Source of the DNA: Novosphingobium sp. | GTDB taxonomy: Bacteria > Pseudomonadota > Alphaproteobacteria > Sphingomonadales > Sphingomonadaceae | NCBI GenBank assembly: GCA_015657645.1 | Contig: JACDQK010000153.1 | Location: forward strand, 1-36,198 | Length of the DNA: 36,198 bases | Direction of reading: 5' to 3' | In this document: positions 1 through 9,321 of the stretch, in pieces | Layout: each line of letters opens with the position of its first letter | How positions within the stretch are numbered: position 1 is the first letter of the stretch | The notes under the pieces: model-generated | What the model saw: the letters and a program-made list of their open reading frames with translations, nothing else | What the model was told of the DNA's origin: nothing | Database searches by the model: none | Translations under genes and position numbers: made by a program

Positions 1-124
1 ACCAGCTTTATCCAGCTTGATCCCCAAGGCGCTGAAGGCCATCGGCCCCCGCCGCGATCGAGCTGGCCCAAATGCCGAGGGCCTGACCGCCCCATGCGCG
101 CTCAATCGAAGTGAGACTGGGAAT

Positions 125-568
125 ATGAGCAAGTCCAAAGCCCGCCCCGCCGCCCGCCTCGCGGCCGTGCAGGCGCTTTATCAGCACGCGATGGAAGGAA
201 CGCCGCAGGCCTCTCTGCTCGACGAATTCCACCGCCACCGGCTTGGCGCGGAGATCGAGGGCGACCAGTACGCTGCGGCCGAAGTCGCCTTCTTCGATGC
301 CATCGTCCAGGGCGTGATCGCTCGCTACGAGGAAATCGATGACCTGCTCGAGGCGCGCCTGGCCGAGGGCTGGAAGCTGGAGCGGCTCGACAAGACCATG
401 CTCCAGATCCTGCGCGCCGGGACCTGGGAACTGCTCGCCCGCCCCGACGTGCCGACCGGCACCGCGATCAGCGAATATGTCGACGTCGCCCACGCCTTCT
501 TCGAGGCGCGCGAGGCGAAGTTCGTCAACGGCCTGCTCGATGCCGTGGCCAAGGACGTGCGCGGCTGA
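125..568 (+). CDS. nusB: Transcription antitermination factor NusB
   Basis: ORF 17..568; the likely start is the internal ATG at 125 (MSKSKARPAARLAAVQALYQHAMEGTPQ...). NusB-like RxxAVQALYQ and C-terminal VNGLLDAVAKDVR motif. Confidence 0.93.
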   Translation: MSKSKARPAARLAAVQALYQHAMEGTPQASLLDEFHRHRLGAEIEGDQYAAAEVAFFDAIVQGVIARYEEIDDLLEARLAEGWKLERLDKTMLQILRAGTWELLARPDVPTGTAISEYVDVAHAFFEAREAKFVNGLLDAVAKDVRG

Positions 569-1438
569 ACCGCGAAGCTGCCTTCATCGCTGCCCTGCGT
601 GGTTTGGCCACGCATCCCGCCGCGCGCGGGCTGGTTGATGACTGTGCCGTGCTGGAGCTGGGCGGCGAAGCGCTGGTGCTGTCGCATGACGCCATGGCGG
701 AGGGCGTCCACTTCCTGCCCGGGCAAGATCCGGCCGATGTCGCCTGGAAGCTGGTCGCCAGCAATCTGTCCGATCTCGCCGCCAAGGGCGCGGAGCCGCT
801 TGGCGTGCTGCTGGGCTACCAGTTCGGGGCGGACGACCAGCGCTTCCTGGATGGGCTGGCCGAGGTGCTGGAGCATTATGGCGTCCCGCTGCTCGGCGGC
901 GATACGATCAGCGCCAGCGGGTCGCAGGTATTGGGTCTGACCGCGCTGGGCCGCGCGACCCATCGCCCGGTGCCGGCGCGCAGCGGTGCAAGCCTTGGCG
1001 ACGGTCTCTGGATTACCGGCCCGGTCGGCGCAGCCATGCTGGGTTTCGAGGGCTTGCGCGATGGCTCCGGGGCAGACAGCACCGCCTTTCGCCGTCCGCT
1101 GGCCCTGCTGGCCGAAGGCTGGGCGCTCGCCCCGCTGGTCACGGCGATGATGGACGTCTCGGACGGGCTGCTGCTCGATGCCAGCCGCATGGCCCGTGCT
1201 TCCGGCGTCAGTTTCGGGATCGACAGTGCAGCGGTGCCGATCGCCACGCCCGAAGCCCGCCGCGCCGAAGCGCTGCGCTGGGGAGAGGATTACCAGCTGC
1301 TGTTTACCCTCCCGCGGGGTGGAGCCGCCGGTGAAAGCTTACCGGATCGGCGAGGCTGTGCCGTCAGCGCAAGCGCCAATCCTGCTCGACGGACAGCCGC
1401 TCAGCGAAGAAACCGGCCTCGGCTACGAGCACCGCTAA
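565..1438 (+). CDS. thiL: Thiamine-monophosphate kinase ThiL, frameshifted near 1316-1319
   Basis: Frame 1 encodes HPAARGLVDDCAVLELGGEALVLSHDAMAEGVHFLPGQDPADVAWKLVASNLSDLAAKGAEPLG...GEDYQLLFTLP. The C-terminus continues in frame 2 (VEPPVKAYRIGEAVPSAQAPILLDGQPLSEETGLGYEHR*, stop 1438). The 5' end is placed at CTG 565 because no ATG/GTG/TTG lies in frame upstream of TTG 604. Confidence 0.85.
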
Positions 1439-2381
1439 AGCGGCGAAACGTCCACGCCGCGCGCCTTCAGGATCGGCTTGAGCGCGTAATAGGCTTCCTT
1501 GGTCCGGTGGTTCGGGATGCCCGGATAGAGGTGGTGGACGATGTGGTACTGCATCCCCATCGACAGGATATGGCCGACCCGGCTCTTGAACAGGTTGGTG
1601 TTCTCATAGCGGCCAGTCTTGCCCTCACGCGGATGGTGCGGGGCCCAGGACAGGAAGAAGCGGATATAGCTGAGGCCGATGTGGCGCGGCAGCCACCAGA
1701 TCAGCGCGGCTTCGATCGCATAACCGTTCCAGGCCATGGTGAAGAGCGTGGCCATGAAGAACAGCTGGAGCACCATGGTTTCCACCAGCGCGCGGCGCGC
1801 CTCAGGCGTGCCCATTTCGGCCAGGATCCGCTTGTAGTGATGGATCGAACCATCGACGCCGGGCTGGCGGTTGTACCAGGTCTTGTACCAGGCCAGCCAC
1901 ATGTTGGGGGCCTCATCGGTATAGTCCGGGTCCTTCTCGGGATGGTTGGTGTGGTAGTGATGCTCAAGGTGCATCAGCCGCGCCATCGAGAAGGGGAACA
2001 CGATCGGCAGGGTCGAGACCGCGCCAACCGCCTCGTTCAGCCAGCGATACTTGGTGCCCGCGCGCCGATGTTCGAATGCATCGCTTCATGGCTGGTGACA
2101 TAGCCGCCAACACAGAAGAAGCATGACAGGACGAAGGCCAGCGGCAGGTTGAGCTGGCCCATGATCGCCAGCGGGAAGAACGACAGCCAGACCGCAAAAC
2201 CCAGGAAGGCCGCCACGGAATAGGGCCACATCGTGCCGCCATGATACTGGCGGGCAATCGCGATCTCTTCCTTGCGCAGGTCGCGCCGGGTGTAGCGGTC
2301 CATCCCGTCCGGGCCGAGCGGGAGGGCGGCGCGATCCTGTGCCGGAGTGTCTGATCGGAGCAGCAGATCCTGTTCGCTCAC
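1435..2381 (-). CDS. Fatty acid desaturase (membrane di-iron, CrtR/DesA-like), frameshifted near 2055-2062
   Basis: Two minus ORFs (2037..2381 and 1435..2001) join across a frameshift: ...TSHEAMHSNIGAR / GTKYRWLNEAVGAVSTLPIVFPFSMARLMHLEHHYHTN...MQYHIVHHLYPGIP. Three His boxes: HEAMH, HLEHH, HIVHH. Confidence 0.8.
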
Positions 2382-2572
2382 AGCCAGCGCCCCCTGATAT
2401 TTGCGACGAGTCCCCAGGTGCCGCCGATGATCAGGCCAAAGGCAATGTTGCTGATCCCGAAGGGTGTGGGCACATCCCAGACCGCCATCAGTTGTGCGAT
2501 GAGCGGAGCGATAAAGCCGATGCCGAAGAAGAACGGCATCCAGGCAAGCACTTGTTTGAGAACGGTGGCCAT
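2378..2572 (-). CDS. Small hydrophobic membrane protein (64 aa), upstream of and overlapping the desaturase
   Basis: ORF with two predicted TM segments (MPFFFGIGFIAPLIAQLMAVW; FGISNIAFGLIIGGTWGLVANI). Its end overlaps the desaturase ATG by 4 nt (ATGA). Confidence 0.6.
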   Translation of the reverse strand: MATVLKQVLAWMPFFFGIGFIAPLIAQLMAVWDVPTPFGISNIAFGLIIGGTWGLVANIRGRWL

Positions 2573-2685
2573 GGCGTTAACTTCTCACAAACCATCCAAA
2601 CACGCAAGATTCCTTGGATTCGCCCTGCTGTCCCATCTGGATACGCCCCTAGCGGAAGTGGCGGGGAAAAGGCCGCGCGAAATTA

Positions 2686-2714
2686 TTGCATGGCCGGAAA
2701 ACGTGCTCTAGCGT
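2686..2714 (+). promoter_or_regulatory. Candidate sigma-70-type promoter for hppA
   Basis: TTGCAT (2686-2691), 17-nt spacer, TAGCGT (2709-2714), about 55 nt before the GTG start. Confidence 0.35.
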
Positions 2715-2770
2715 CCCGCCCAGCCCCGCGTTCGCGGGGTTCCTACTAAGATATAAGGGGGAGCGAACTC

Positions 2771-4888
2771 GTGGATCTCGTCACGCTCGCAATTATCCTT
2801 GGCCTGGTAGCCGTGCTGTACGGCTTCATTACCAGCCGCCAGGTGCTCGGCGCATCCGCCGGGAATGCCAAGATGCAAGAAATCGCCGCCGCCATTCAGG
2901 AAGGGGCGCAAGCCTATCTGAAGCGGCAGTACACCACCATTGCCATCGTCGGCGCGATTGTCGCGGTGATCGTGTTCTGGGCGCTGGGGGCCGTTTCGGC
3001 TGCCGGCTTCCTGATCGGCGCGATCCTGTCGGGCGTTGCCGGCTTCATCGGGATGAACATCTCGGTGCGCTCGAACGTGCGCACAGCCGCCGCTGCCCAG
3101 ACCGGGCTGCAGGCGGGTCTGACCCTGGCCTTCCGCGCCGGTGCCATCACCGGCATGCTGGTGGCCGGCCTCGCGTTGCTCGCCATCGCGGTGTTCTATT
3201 ACTACCTGACCACCGTGGCCGGCTACACCGTGGGCGGCGATGACCGTACCGTGATCGACGGCCTGGTCGCCCTCGCCTTCGGTGCCTCGCTGATCTCGAT
3301 CTTCGCGCGTCTCGGCGGCGGGATCTTCACCAAGGCTGCCGACGTCGGCGCCGACCTGGTCGGCAAGGTCGAAGCGGGCATTCCCGAAGACGATCCGCGC
3401 AACCCGGCCGTGATCGCCGATAACGTGGGCGACAACGTGGGTGACTGCGCCGGCATGGCTGCCGACCTGTTCGAAACCTATGTCGTCACCGTCGGCGCCA
3501 CCATGGTGCTGACCGCGCTGCTGCTGAAGGGCCTCGGCGACATGCTGATGCCGATGATGGCCCTGCCGCTGCTGATCGGCGGCGTCTGCATCGTCACCTC
3601 GATCATCGGCACCTACTTCGTCCGCCTGGGTGGCGGCACGAACATCATGGGCGCCATGTACAAGGGCTTCCTGGTCACGGCCGTTCTCTCGATCGGCGCG
3701 ATCTGGTGGGCGATTTCCTATGCTCTGGGCAGCATGGAAACCGTGATGAGCTACACCGTCCTCGACACCACGGTGAACTTCACCGGCCGCGTGCTGTTCT
3801 ACTGCTCGCTGCTGGGCCTGGTCATCACCGGGCTGATCATCTGGATCACCGAGTACTACACCGGCACGAATTATCGTCCGGTCCGCTCGATCGCCAAGTC
3901 GTCGGAAACCGGCCATGGCACAAACGTGATCCAGGGTCTGGCGATCAGCCTTGAATCGACTGCGCTGCCCACGATCGTGATCTGCGCCGGCATCATCATC
4001 GCTCACCAGCTCGCTGGCCTGATCGGGATTGCCTATGCGGCAACCGCGATGCTGGCTCTCGCCGGGATGGTCGTTGCGCTCGATGCCTATGGTCCCGTCA
4101 CCGACAATGCCGGCGGCATTGCCGAAATGGCCGGCCTCGACGATTCGGTCCGTGAAAAGACCGACGCGCTCGACGCGGTGGGCAACACCACCAAGGCCGT
4201 GACCAAGGGCTATGCCATCGGTTCGGCCGGTCTGGCCGCGCTGGTGCTGTTCGCAGCCTATACGACTGACCTTCGCGAGTTCTTCCCTGATCTGGTCGTC
4301 AGCTTCAGTCTGGAGAACCCCTACGTGATCGTCGGCCTGCTGCTCGGCGCGCTGCTCCCGTACCTGTTCGGTGCGATGGGCATGACCGCCGTGGGCCGCG
4401 CCGCCGGTGACGTGGTGAAGGACGTGCGCGACCAGTTCGCCAACGACAAGGGCATCATGGCCGGCACTTCCAAGCCGGACTATGCCCGCACCGTCGACCT
4501 GGTGACCAAGGCGGCGATCAAGGAAATGATCGTTCCGTCGCTGCTGCCGGTGCTGGTGCCGATCGTGGTCTATTACGTGATCACGGCCGTTGCCGGTCAG
4601 GCCAATGGCTTTGCCGCACTCGGCGCGCTCCTCCTGGGCGTGATCGTCGGCGGCCTGTTCGTCGCGATCTCGATGACCTCGGGCGGCGGCGCATGGGACA
4701 ATGCCAAGAAGTACATCGAAGACGGCCACCACGGCGGCAAGGGCTCTGAAGCCCACAAGGCTGCGGTGACCGGTGACACGGTCGGCGATCCTTACAAGGA
4801 TACTGCCGGTCCGGCCGTCAACCCGATGATCAAGATCACCAACATCGTCGCGCTGCTGCTGCTCGCGGCGCTGGCCGGGGGGCACTGA
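2771..4888 (+). CDS. hppA: Membrane-bound H+-translocating pyrophosphatase, probably K+-independent type
   Basis: 705 aa, GTG start. Signature [47 protein letters not shown] and C-terminal [37 protein letters not shown] carries Lys at the position typical of the K+-independent subfamily. Confidence 0.97.
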   Translation: MDLVTLAIILGLVAVLYGFITSRQVLGASAGNAKMQEIAAAIQEGAQAYLKRQYTTIAIVGAIVAVIVFWALGAVSAAGFLIGAILSGVAGFIGMNISVRSNVRTAAAAQTGLQAGLTLAFRAGAITGMLVAGLALLAIAVFYYYLTTVAGYTVGGDDRTVIDGLVALAFGASLISIFARLGGGIFTKAADVGADLVGKVEAGIPEDDPRNPAVIADNVGDNVGDCAGMAADLFETYVVTVGATMVLTALLLKGLGDMLMPMMALPLLIGGVCIVTSIIGTYFVRLGGGTNIMGAMYKGFLVTAVLSIGAIWWAISYALGSMETVMSYTVLDTTVNFTGRVLFYCSLLGLVITGLIIWITEYYTGTNYRPVRSIAKSSETGHGTNVIQGLAISLESTALPTIVICAGIIIAHQLAGLIGIAYAATAMLALAGMVVALDAYGPVTDNAGGIAEMAGLDDSVREKTDALDAVGNTTKAVTKGYAIGSAGLAALVLFAAYTTDLREFFPDLVVSFSLENPYVIVGLLLGALLPYLFGAMGMTAVGRAAGDVVKDVRDQFANDKGIMAGTSKPDYARTVDLVTKAAIKEMIVPSLLPVLVPIVVYYVITAVAGQANGFAALGALLLGVIVGGLFVAISMTSGGGAWDNAKKYIEDGHHGGKGSEAHKAAVTGDTVGDPYKDTAGPAVNPMIKITNIVALLLLAALAGGH

Positions 4889-4928
4889 GGCGGCACCAGC
4901 CACCTCGCCCACCGCCGGGTGAAGAAGA

Positions 4929-4959
4929 CCCCGTCCGGAGCGATCCGGGCGGGGTTTTT
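4929..4959 (+). terminator. Rho-independent terminator after hppA
   Basis: CCCCGTCCGG-AGCGAT-CCGGGCGGGG followed by TTTTT. Confidence 0.88.
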
Positions 4960-5060
4960 CTGTTGGGATTAGGTCCTTTGGCCCATTGCAAGCGCCCCGC
5001 GTTTCGGTAGGTTCCCCACATTCGGGTTGCACTGGTCGCGCCCTATCGGAGGTTTTGGAA

Positions 5061-7172
5061 GTGCTTGGAAAGAACATCCTGCTCGGCGGCGCACTGGCTG
5101 CCGTGCTCAGCCTGTCGCTGTCTGCCCCCGCTGCAGCGCAAACCACGCCGGGGACCCCGGTTGCCACCAAGGTTTCGCTCAGCGTCCTGACTGAACTGCC
5201 GGCCCTGTCGCAAGTGCGGATGTCACCCGACGGGACCAAGGCAATGGTCACCCTGGGCGGCGGCAATGACTTCGTTTATGCCCTGCTCGACCTGATCAAT
5301 GGCGGCAAGCCGAAGGTCATCGCCTCAGCCGAAACCTACAAGGAAGCCGGCCAGAGGGCCATTTCCAGCTATCGCTGGGTCGGCAACCGCTACATCCTGT
5401 TGACACTCAACTCGCGCGAGGCAATCGGCGGGCGGCGCGTCGATCTGTCGCGGCTGGTGTCCTACGATACCGAGACCGGAACGAGCACGCCGGTCGCCTG
5501 GCGCGATTCAACCGGCGGCGCGGCAAATGTCCTTTACGTCGATGAGAAGAACCTGCGCATCCTGCTCGCGCGCGGTGTTGATACCGGCAACACCGAAATG
5601 ATGTTCCGCGATCGCGTCGAATGGGTCGACATTGTATCGGGCAAGCCGATCGAAATCGTCCAGCAACCAAACCCGATCGTCGGCGGCTGGGCGGCTGACA
5701 GCAACGGCGTGGTCCGGCTCGGCTTTGGCGGCGACCGCGACACCGGCGAAGAACGGTATCTGTACCGCTCCAAGGCAGGTGAGCCGATCCAGACCGTACA
5801 GAAGGTAATCGACAAGGACTTCGCCGGTGGTGGCCTGCGCCCGGCGATGTTCCTTCAGGAACCCGACATGGCTATCGTGACTAGCAATCACGAAGGCTTC
5901 AACGCGGTCTACAAGGCCAACATGCGCACGATGCAGATCGTGTCGAAGATGTTCTCGGCTCCGGTCGGCTATGAAGTCGATGGCGTGATTACGGGCGAGA
6001 ACGGCAGCAAGCTGCTGGGCTACGCGTTCACCACCGATCGCCCGCGCCAGTACTTCGTCGATCCGCAGCTCAAGCAGATTAAGGCCTTCCTTGACGAAAG
6101 CTTCGGCAAGGACAACGCGCAGATCGTCTCGCGCGGGGAGAAGAACCAGAAGCTGATCGTGGCCCTGTCGCAGCCGCGCCAGCAGCCGGCCTATTACACT
6201 TACGATACGATCTCCGGACAGATGCAGCTGATCGGCTATGCCAGCCTGACGATCAAGGACGGGTTGATGAACCCGGTCGAGGCGATCCGCTACAAGGCCA
6301 GCGACGGACTGGAAATCGAAGCAATTTTGACCCGCCCCCGGCTGCGCGCCGGCCAGGGCAAGCTGCCGATCGTGGTCCTGACCCATGGCGGCCCCTATGG
6401 CGTGCGCGATGACGCGGTTTACGATCAGTGGGCCCAGTCGATTGCCGAACAGGGCTATGTGGTAGTCCAGCCGAACTATCGCGGTTCGGGTGGCTATGGC
6501 CGTCAGTTCCTCAAAGAAGGCCGCAAGGACGGCTTCGGCACGCGGATGCAGGACGATCTCAATGACGTAGTCGATCATCTCGCCGCCAAGGGCGAAGTCG
6601 ATCCGGCCCGCGCCTGCATGATGGGCTGGTCCTATGGCGGCTATGCCTCGGCCCGCGCCGCCCAGCGCGATCCGCAGCGCTGGCGCTGCACCATCGCCGG
6701 AGCGGGCGTCTATGACCTGCCGATGATGCGCTCCTACGACCAGGGCTACCTTGGCTCGTTCGGCGCGAACTACCTCGCCAAGGGTGCAAACTCACTGCAG
6801 GACGTTTCGCCGGCGCTGCAGACCAAGACCAGCTGGTCACCGATCCTCGTCGTCCACGGCGTGCGCGATCCGCGCGTGCCGATCGCCCAGAGTCGCACCC
6901 TGGTTTCCAGGCTGCGCTCTTCGGGCAAAGTCGAAGGCGTCGATTTTGCCTATATCGAGCAGCCCAAGAACGGCCACTACGGGATCTTCTTCACCAAGGA
7001 AGAGCGGATTGAATGGCTGGGTGGCACTGCTGCCTGGCTCAACAAGTTCAACCCAGCTTACGTGCCGAGCGATGCCGACTATGCCAAGACGCCCGAGCCC
7101 GATCCCGAAGTCGTGAAGATGGCGACCCGGTTGTTCGGCGGCAGTGGCGGCACGCCCAGCGCGAGCAAATAG
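5061..7172 (+). CDS. Exported S9-family prolyl oligopeptidase/dipeptidyl aminopeptidase
   Basis: Likely GTG start at 5061 followed by a signal peptide (VLGKNILLGGALAAVLSLSLSAPAAAQ). Catalytic motif GWSYGGYAS, plus VHGVRDPRVP and NGHYG. Confidence 0.9.
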   Translation: MLGKNILLGGALAAVLSLSLSAPAAAQTTPGTPVATKVSLSVLTELPALSQVRMSPDGTKAMVTLGGGNDFVYALLDLINGGKPKVIASAETYKEAGQRAISSYRWVGNRYILLTLNSREAIGGRRVDLSRLVSYDTETGTSTPVAWRDSTGGAANVLYVDEKNLRILLARGVDTGNTEMMFRDRVEWVDIVSGKPIEIVQQPNPIVGGWAADSNGVVRLGFGGDRDTGEERYLYRSKAGEPIQTVQKVIDKDFAGGGLRPAMFLQEPDMAIVTSNHEGFNAVYKANMRTMQIVSKMFSAPVGYEVDGVITGENGSKLLGYAFTTDRPRQYFVDPQLKQIKAFLDESFGKDNAQIVSRGEKNQKLIVALSQPRQQPAYYTYDTISGQMQLIGYASLTIKDGLMNPVEAIRYKASDGLEIEAILTRPRLRAGQGKLPIVVLTHGGPYGVRDDAVYDQWAQSIAEQGYVVVQPNYRGSGGYGRQFLKEGRKDGFGTRMQDDLNDVVDHLAAKGEVDPARACMMGWSYGGYASARAAQRDPQRWRCTIAGAGVYDLPMMRSYDQGYLGSFGANYLAKGANSLQDVSPALQTKTSWSPILVVHGVRDPRVPIAQSRTLVSRLRSSGKVEGVDFAYIEQPKNGHYGIFFTKEERIEWLGGTAAWLNKFNPAYVPSDADYAKTPEPDPEVVKMATRLFGGSGGTPSASK

Positions 7173-7210
7173 CCCGCGTTAGCCAATCCTTGGGATTTCA
7201 AGGTTAAAAC

Positions 7211-7254
7211 TCCCGGTTGCGGCGCCTTCTGGCCGCAGTAACCGGGGGTTTTTC
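7211..7254 (+). terminator. Rho-independent terminator after the S9 peptidase
   Basis: CCCGGTTGCGGC...GCCGCAGTAACCGGG inverted repeat followed by GGTTTTTC. Confidence 0.8.
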
Positions 7255-8430
7255 TTGGCAAGCAGCGCACCGCTGGTCCTGCCTGACACGACGCGGCCCA
7301 GTGCCGCCCCCCTTGCTGCGCCCGCAGTTGACGTAAGCGTCACCGACTGGCGCGGCGCCGACAGCCCGGATTTCCGCGCCGCCTGGGACGCCCTGGCCCG
7401 CCACGCGGCCGATCCCAATCCATTCTTCGAAAGCTGGTACCTGCTGCCGGCCCTGCGCGCCCACGATCCGGCTGGCGAAGTGCGGCTATTCTGCCTTCGC
7501 CAGAACGGTGAGCTGGTCGGGCTAATCCCGCTGGCCCGCCTGCCGCGCTATTACGGCAAGCCGATCCCGCACTGGTCGGTCTGGATCCACGGCAACTGTT
7601 TCCTTGGCGCGCCGCTGGTCGCCAAGGGTCATGAAGCGGCATTCTGGCAAGCGCTGCTCGATTGGGTCGACGGCCATGCCGCTGCCGGCCTGTTCCTGCA
7701 CCTGCCGCACTTGCCGCTGGATGGCCCCAACCACCGCGCACTCTCCGCACTCTGCACCGAACAGCGCCGCCCGGCCGGGCTGGTCCACCGCGAGGAGCGC
7801 GCCTTGCTCGCTTCCGACCTCGCGCCCGAGGCCTATCTCGAAGCCGCGCTGACCGGCAAGAAGCGCAAGGAACTGCGCCGCCAGTTCGCCCGCCTGTCCG
7901 AACTGGGCGAACTGACGATCAGCCACAGCCGCGACGATGCGGGCCTCGAGCAATGGATCGAGGACTTCCTCGCGCTCGAGCACTCCGGCTGGAAGGGCAG
8001 CGCCGGATCGGCCCTCGCTTCGCACCACACCACCGCGCAGCTGTTTCGCGAGGCCCTGCCCGGCGCCGCCGCGCGCGGGCGGCTCGAGCGGCTGACCATG
8101 GCGCTCGATGGCGAGCCGCTGGCCATGCTGGTCACCTTCCTGACCGCACCGGGCGCCTTCTCCTACAAGACCGCGTTCGACGAGCGCTTCGCCCGCTTCT
8201 CCCCCGGCGTGCTGCTACAGCGCGCCAACCTGGCCATGCTGGATGATCCGGCGATTGCCTGGACTGACTCATGCGCCGCGGCCGACCATCCGATGATCGA
8301 TCACATCTGGGGCGAGCGCCGCGCAATCGGGCGGATCTCGCTCGGCATCGGCGGCGTCGCTCGCCGTCTGACCTTTTCCGCCCTGCTCCGGCTGGAGCTG
8401 GGCCGCCATCCTGCAGGACTGGACCGATGA
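7255..8430 (+). CDS. FemAB-like/BioF2-like GNAT-fold acyltransferase
   Basis: 391 aa; GKKRKELRRQFARLSELGELTISHSRDDAGLEQWIEDFLALEHSGWKGSAGSAL...; FSYKTAFDERFARFSPGVLLQRANL is typical of this family. Start is probably TTG 7255 or a nearby alternative, so the 5' end is uncertain. Confidence 0.75.
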   Translation: MASSAPLVLPDTTRPSAAPLAAPAVDVSVTDWRGADSPDFRAAWDALARHAADPNPFFESWYLLPALRAHDPAGEVRLFCLRQNGELVGLIPLARLPRYYGKPIPHWSVWIHGNCFLGAPLVAKGHEAAFWQALLDWVDGHAAAGLFLHLPHLPLDGPNHRALSALCTEQRRPAGLVHREERALLASDLAPEAYLEAALTGKKRKELRRQFARLSELGELTISHSRDDAGLEQWIEDFLALEHSGWKGSAGSALASHHTTAQLFREALPGAAARGRLERLTMALDGEPLAMLVTFLTAPGAFSYKTAFDERFARFSPGVLLQRANLAMLDDPAIAWTDSCAAADHPMIDHIWGERRAIGRISLGIGGVARRLTFSALLRLELGRHPAGLDR

Positions 8431-9266
8431 CCGTCTTTTCCCCCGCCGAACGCGAACGTTTCGCCGCGCACTATCCGGAAGTGCCGCACAAGCTGGCCCA
8501 TGCCCTGGGCCGCCATCCGCTGCTCGAGCTGGATGCCCTCGCCCGCCTGGCCGAAGCGCTGCCGGCGGAATCGATCGAGTACAACCAGGCTGACCTGCCG
8601 ATCGGCATCGACGGCAAGCCCGACCCGACCGGCATCCCGATCGGCGAAACGATCCGCAAGATCGAACAGACCGGGTCCTGGGCCGCGCTCAAGAATGTCG
8701 AGCAGGTGCCCGAATATGCCGCGCTGCTGGCCGACCTGCTGGCCGAAATCCAGCCGCAGATCGAGGCGAAGACCGGGCGGATGATGAAGACGCAGGCCTT
8801 CATCTTCATCACCAGCCCGAACGGCGTGACGCCCTATCACTTCGATCCGGAGCACAACATCCTGCTGCAGATCCGCGGCTCCAAGGTGATGACCCAGTTC
8901 CCGGCGGGCGATGCCGCCTATGCCCCGGACGAGGTCCACGAGGCCTACCACACCGGCGGCGGGCGCGAGCTGAAGTGGCGCGACGAGCTGCTGGCGGGTG
9001 GTACCGAATTTCCGCTCAAGGCCGGCGAGGCGCTGTTCGTGCCGGTGATGGCCCCGCATTTCGTCCGCAACGGGCCGGAGCCGTCGGTCTCGCTCTCGAT
9101 CACCTGGCGCTCGGAATGGTCATTTGCCGAGGCCGATGCGCGGGCCTTCAATTCGGTCCTGCGCCGGATCGGCCTCAGGCCGCGTCAACCGGGCCGCTGG
9201 CCGCATCGCAACGTTGCCAAGGCGCTGGGCTGGCGGGTGGTGCGGCGCTTGTCGCTGCGGGCTTAA
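8427..9266 (+). CDS. Cupin-like/JmjC-like putative Fe(II)/2-oxoglutarate oxygenase-fold protein
   Basis: ATG 8427 overlaps the upstream stop (ATGA). YHFDPEHNILLQIRGSKVMTQFP gives an HxD facial-triad candidate; distal His in ALFVPVMAPHFVRNG. Confidence 0.65.
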   Translation: MTVFSPAERERFAAHYPEVPHKLAHALGRHPLLELDALARLAEALPAESIEYNQADLPIGIDGKPDPTGIPIGETIRKIEQTGSWAALKNVEQVPEYAALLADLLAEIQPQIEAKTGRMMKTQAFIFITSPNGVTPYHFDPEHNILLQIRGSKVMTQFPAGDAAYAPDEVHEAYHTGGGRELKWRDELLAGGTEFPLKAGEALFVPVMAPHFVRNGPEPSVSLSITWRSEWSFAEADARAFNSVLRRIGLRPRQPGRWPHRNVAKALGWRVVRRLSLRA

Positions 9267-9321
9267 CCGACCGGCTAAAACCGGATTGACGGGCGCGGAC
9301 GCCGCCCGCAAAGGGCATGAC

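Noticed and set aside
1-124. Possible end of a gene upstream of nusB
   Set aside because: Short open stretches in several frames but no recognisable protein on either strand; too little sequence to support a call.
2708-5266. 852-aa minus-strand ORF antisense to hppA
   Set aside because: The sense strand encodes an unmistakable HppA. The antisense frame is His/Asp/Gln/Arg-rich, as expected from high-GC codon mirroring, with no recognisable motif.
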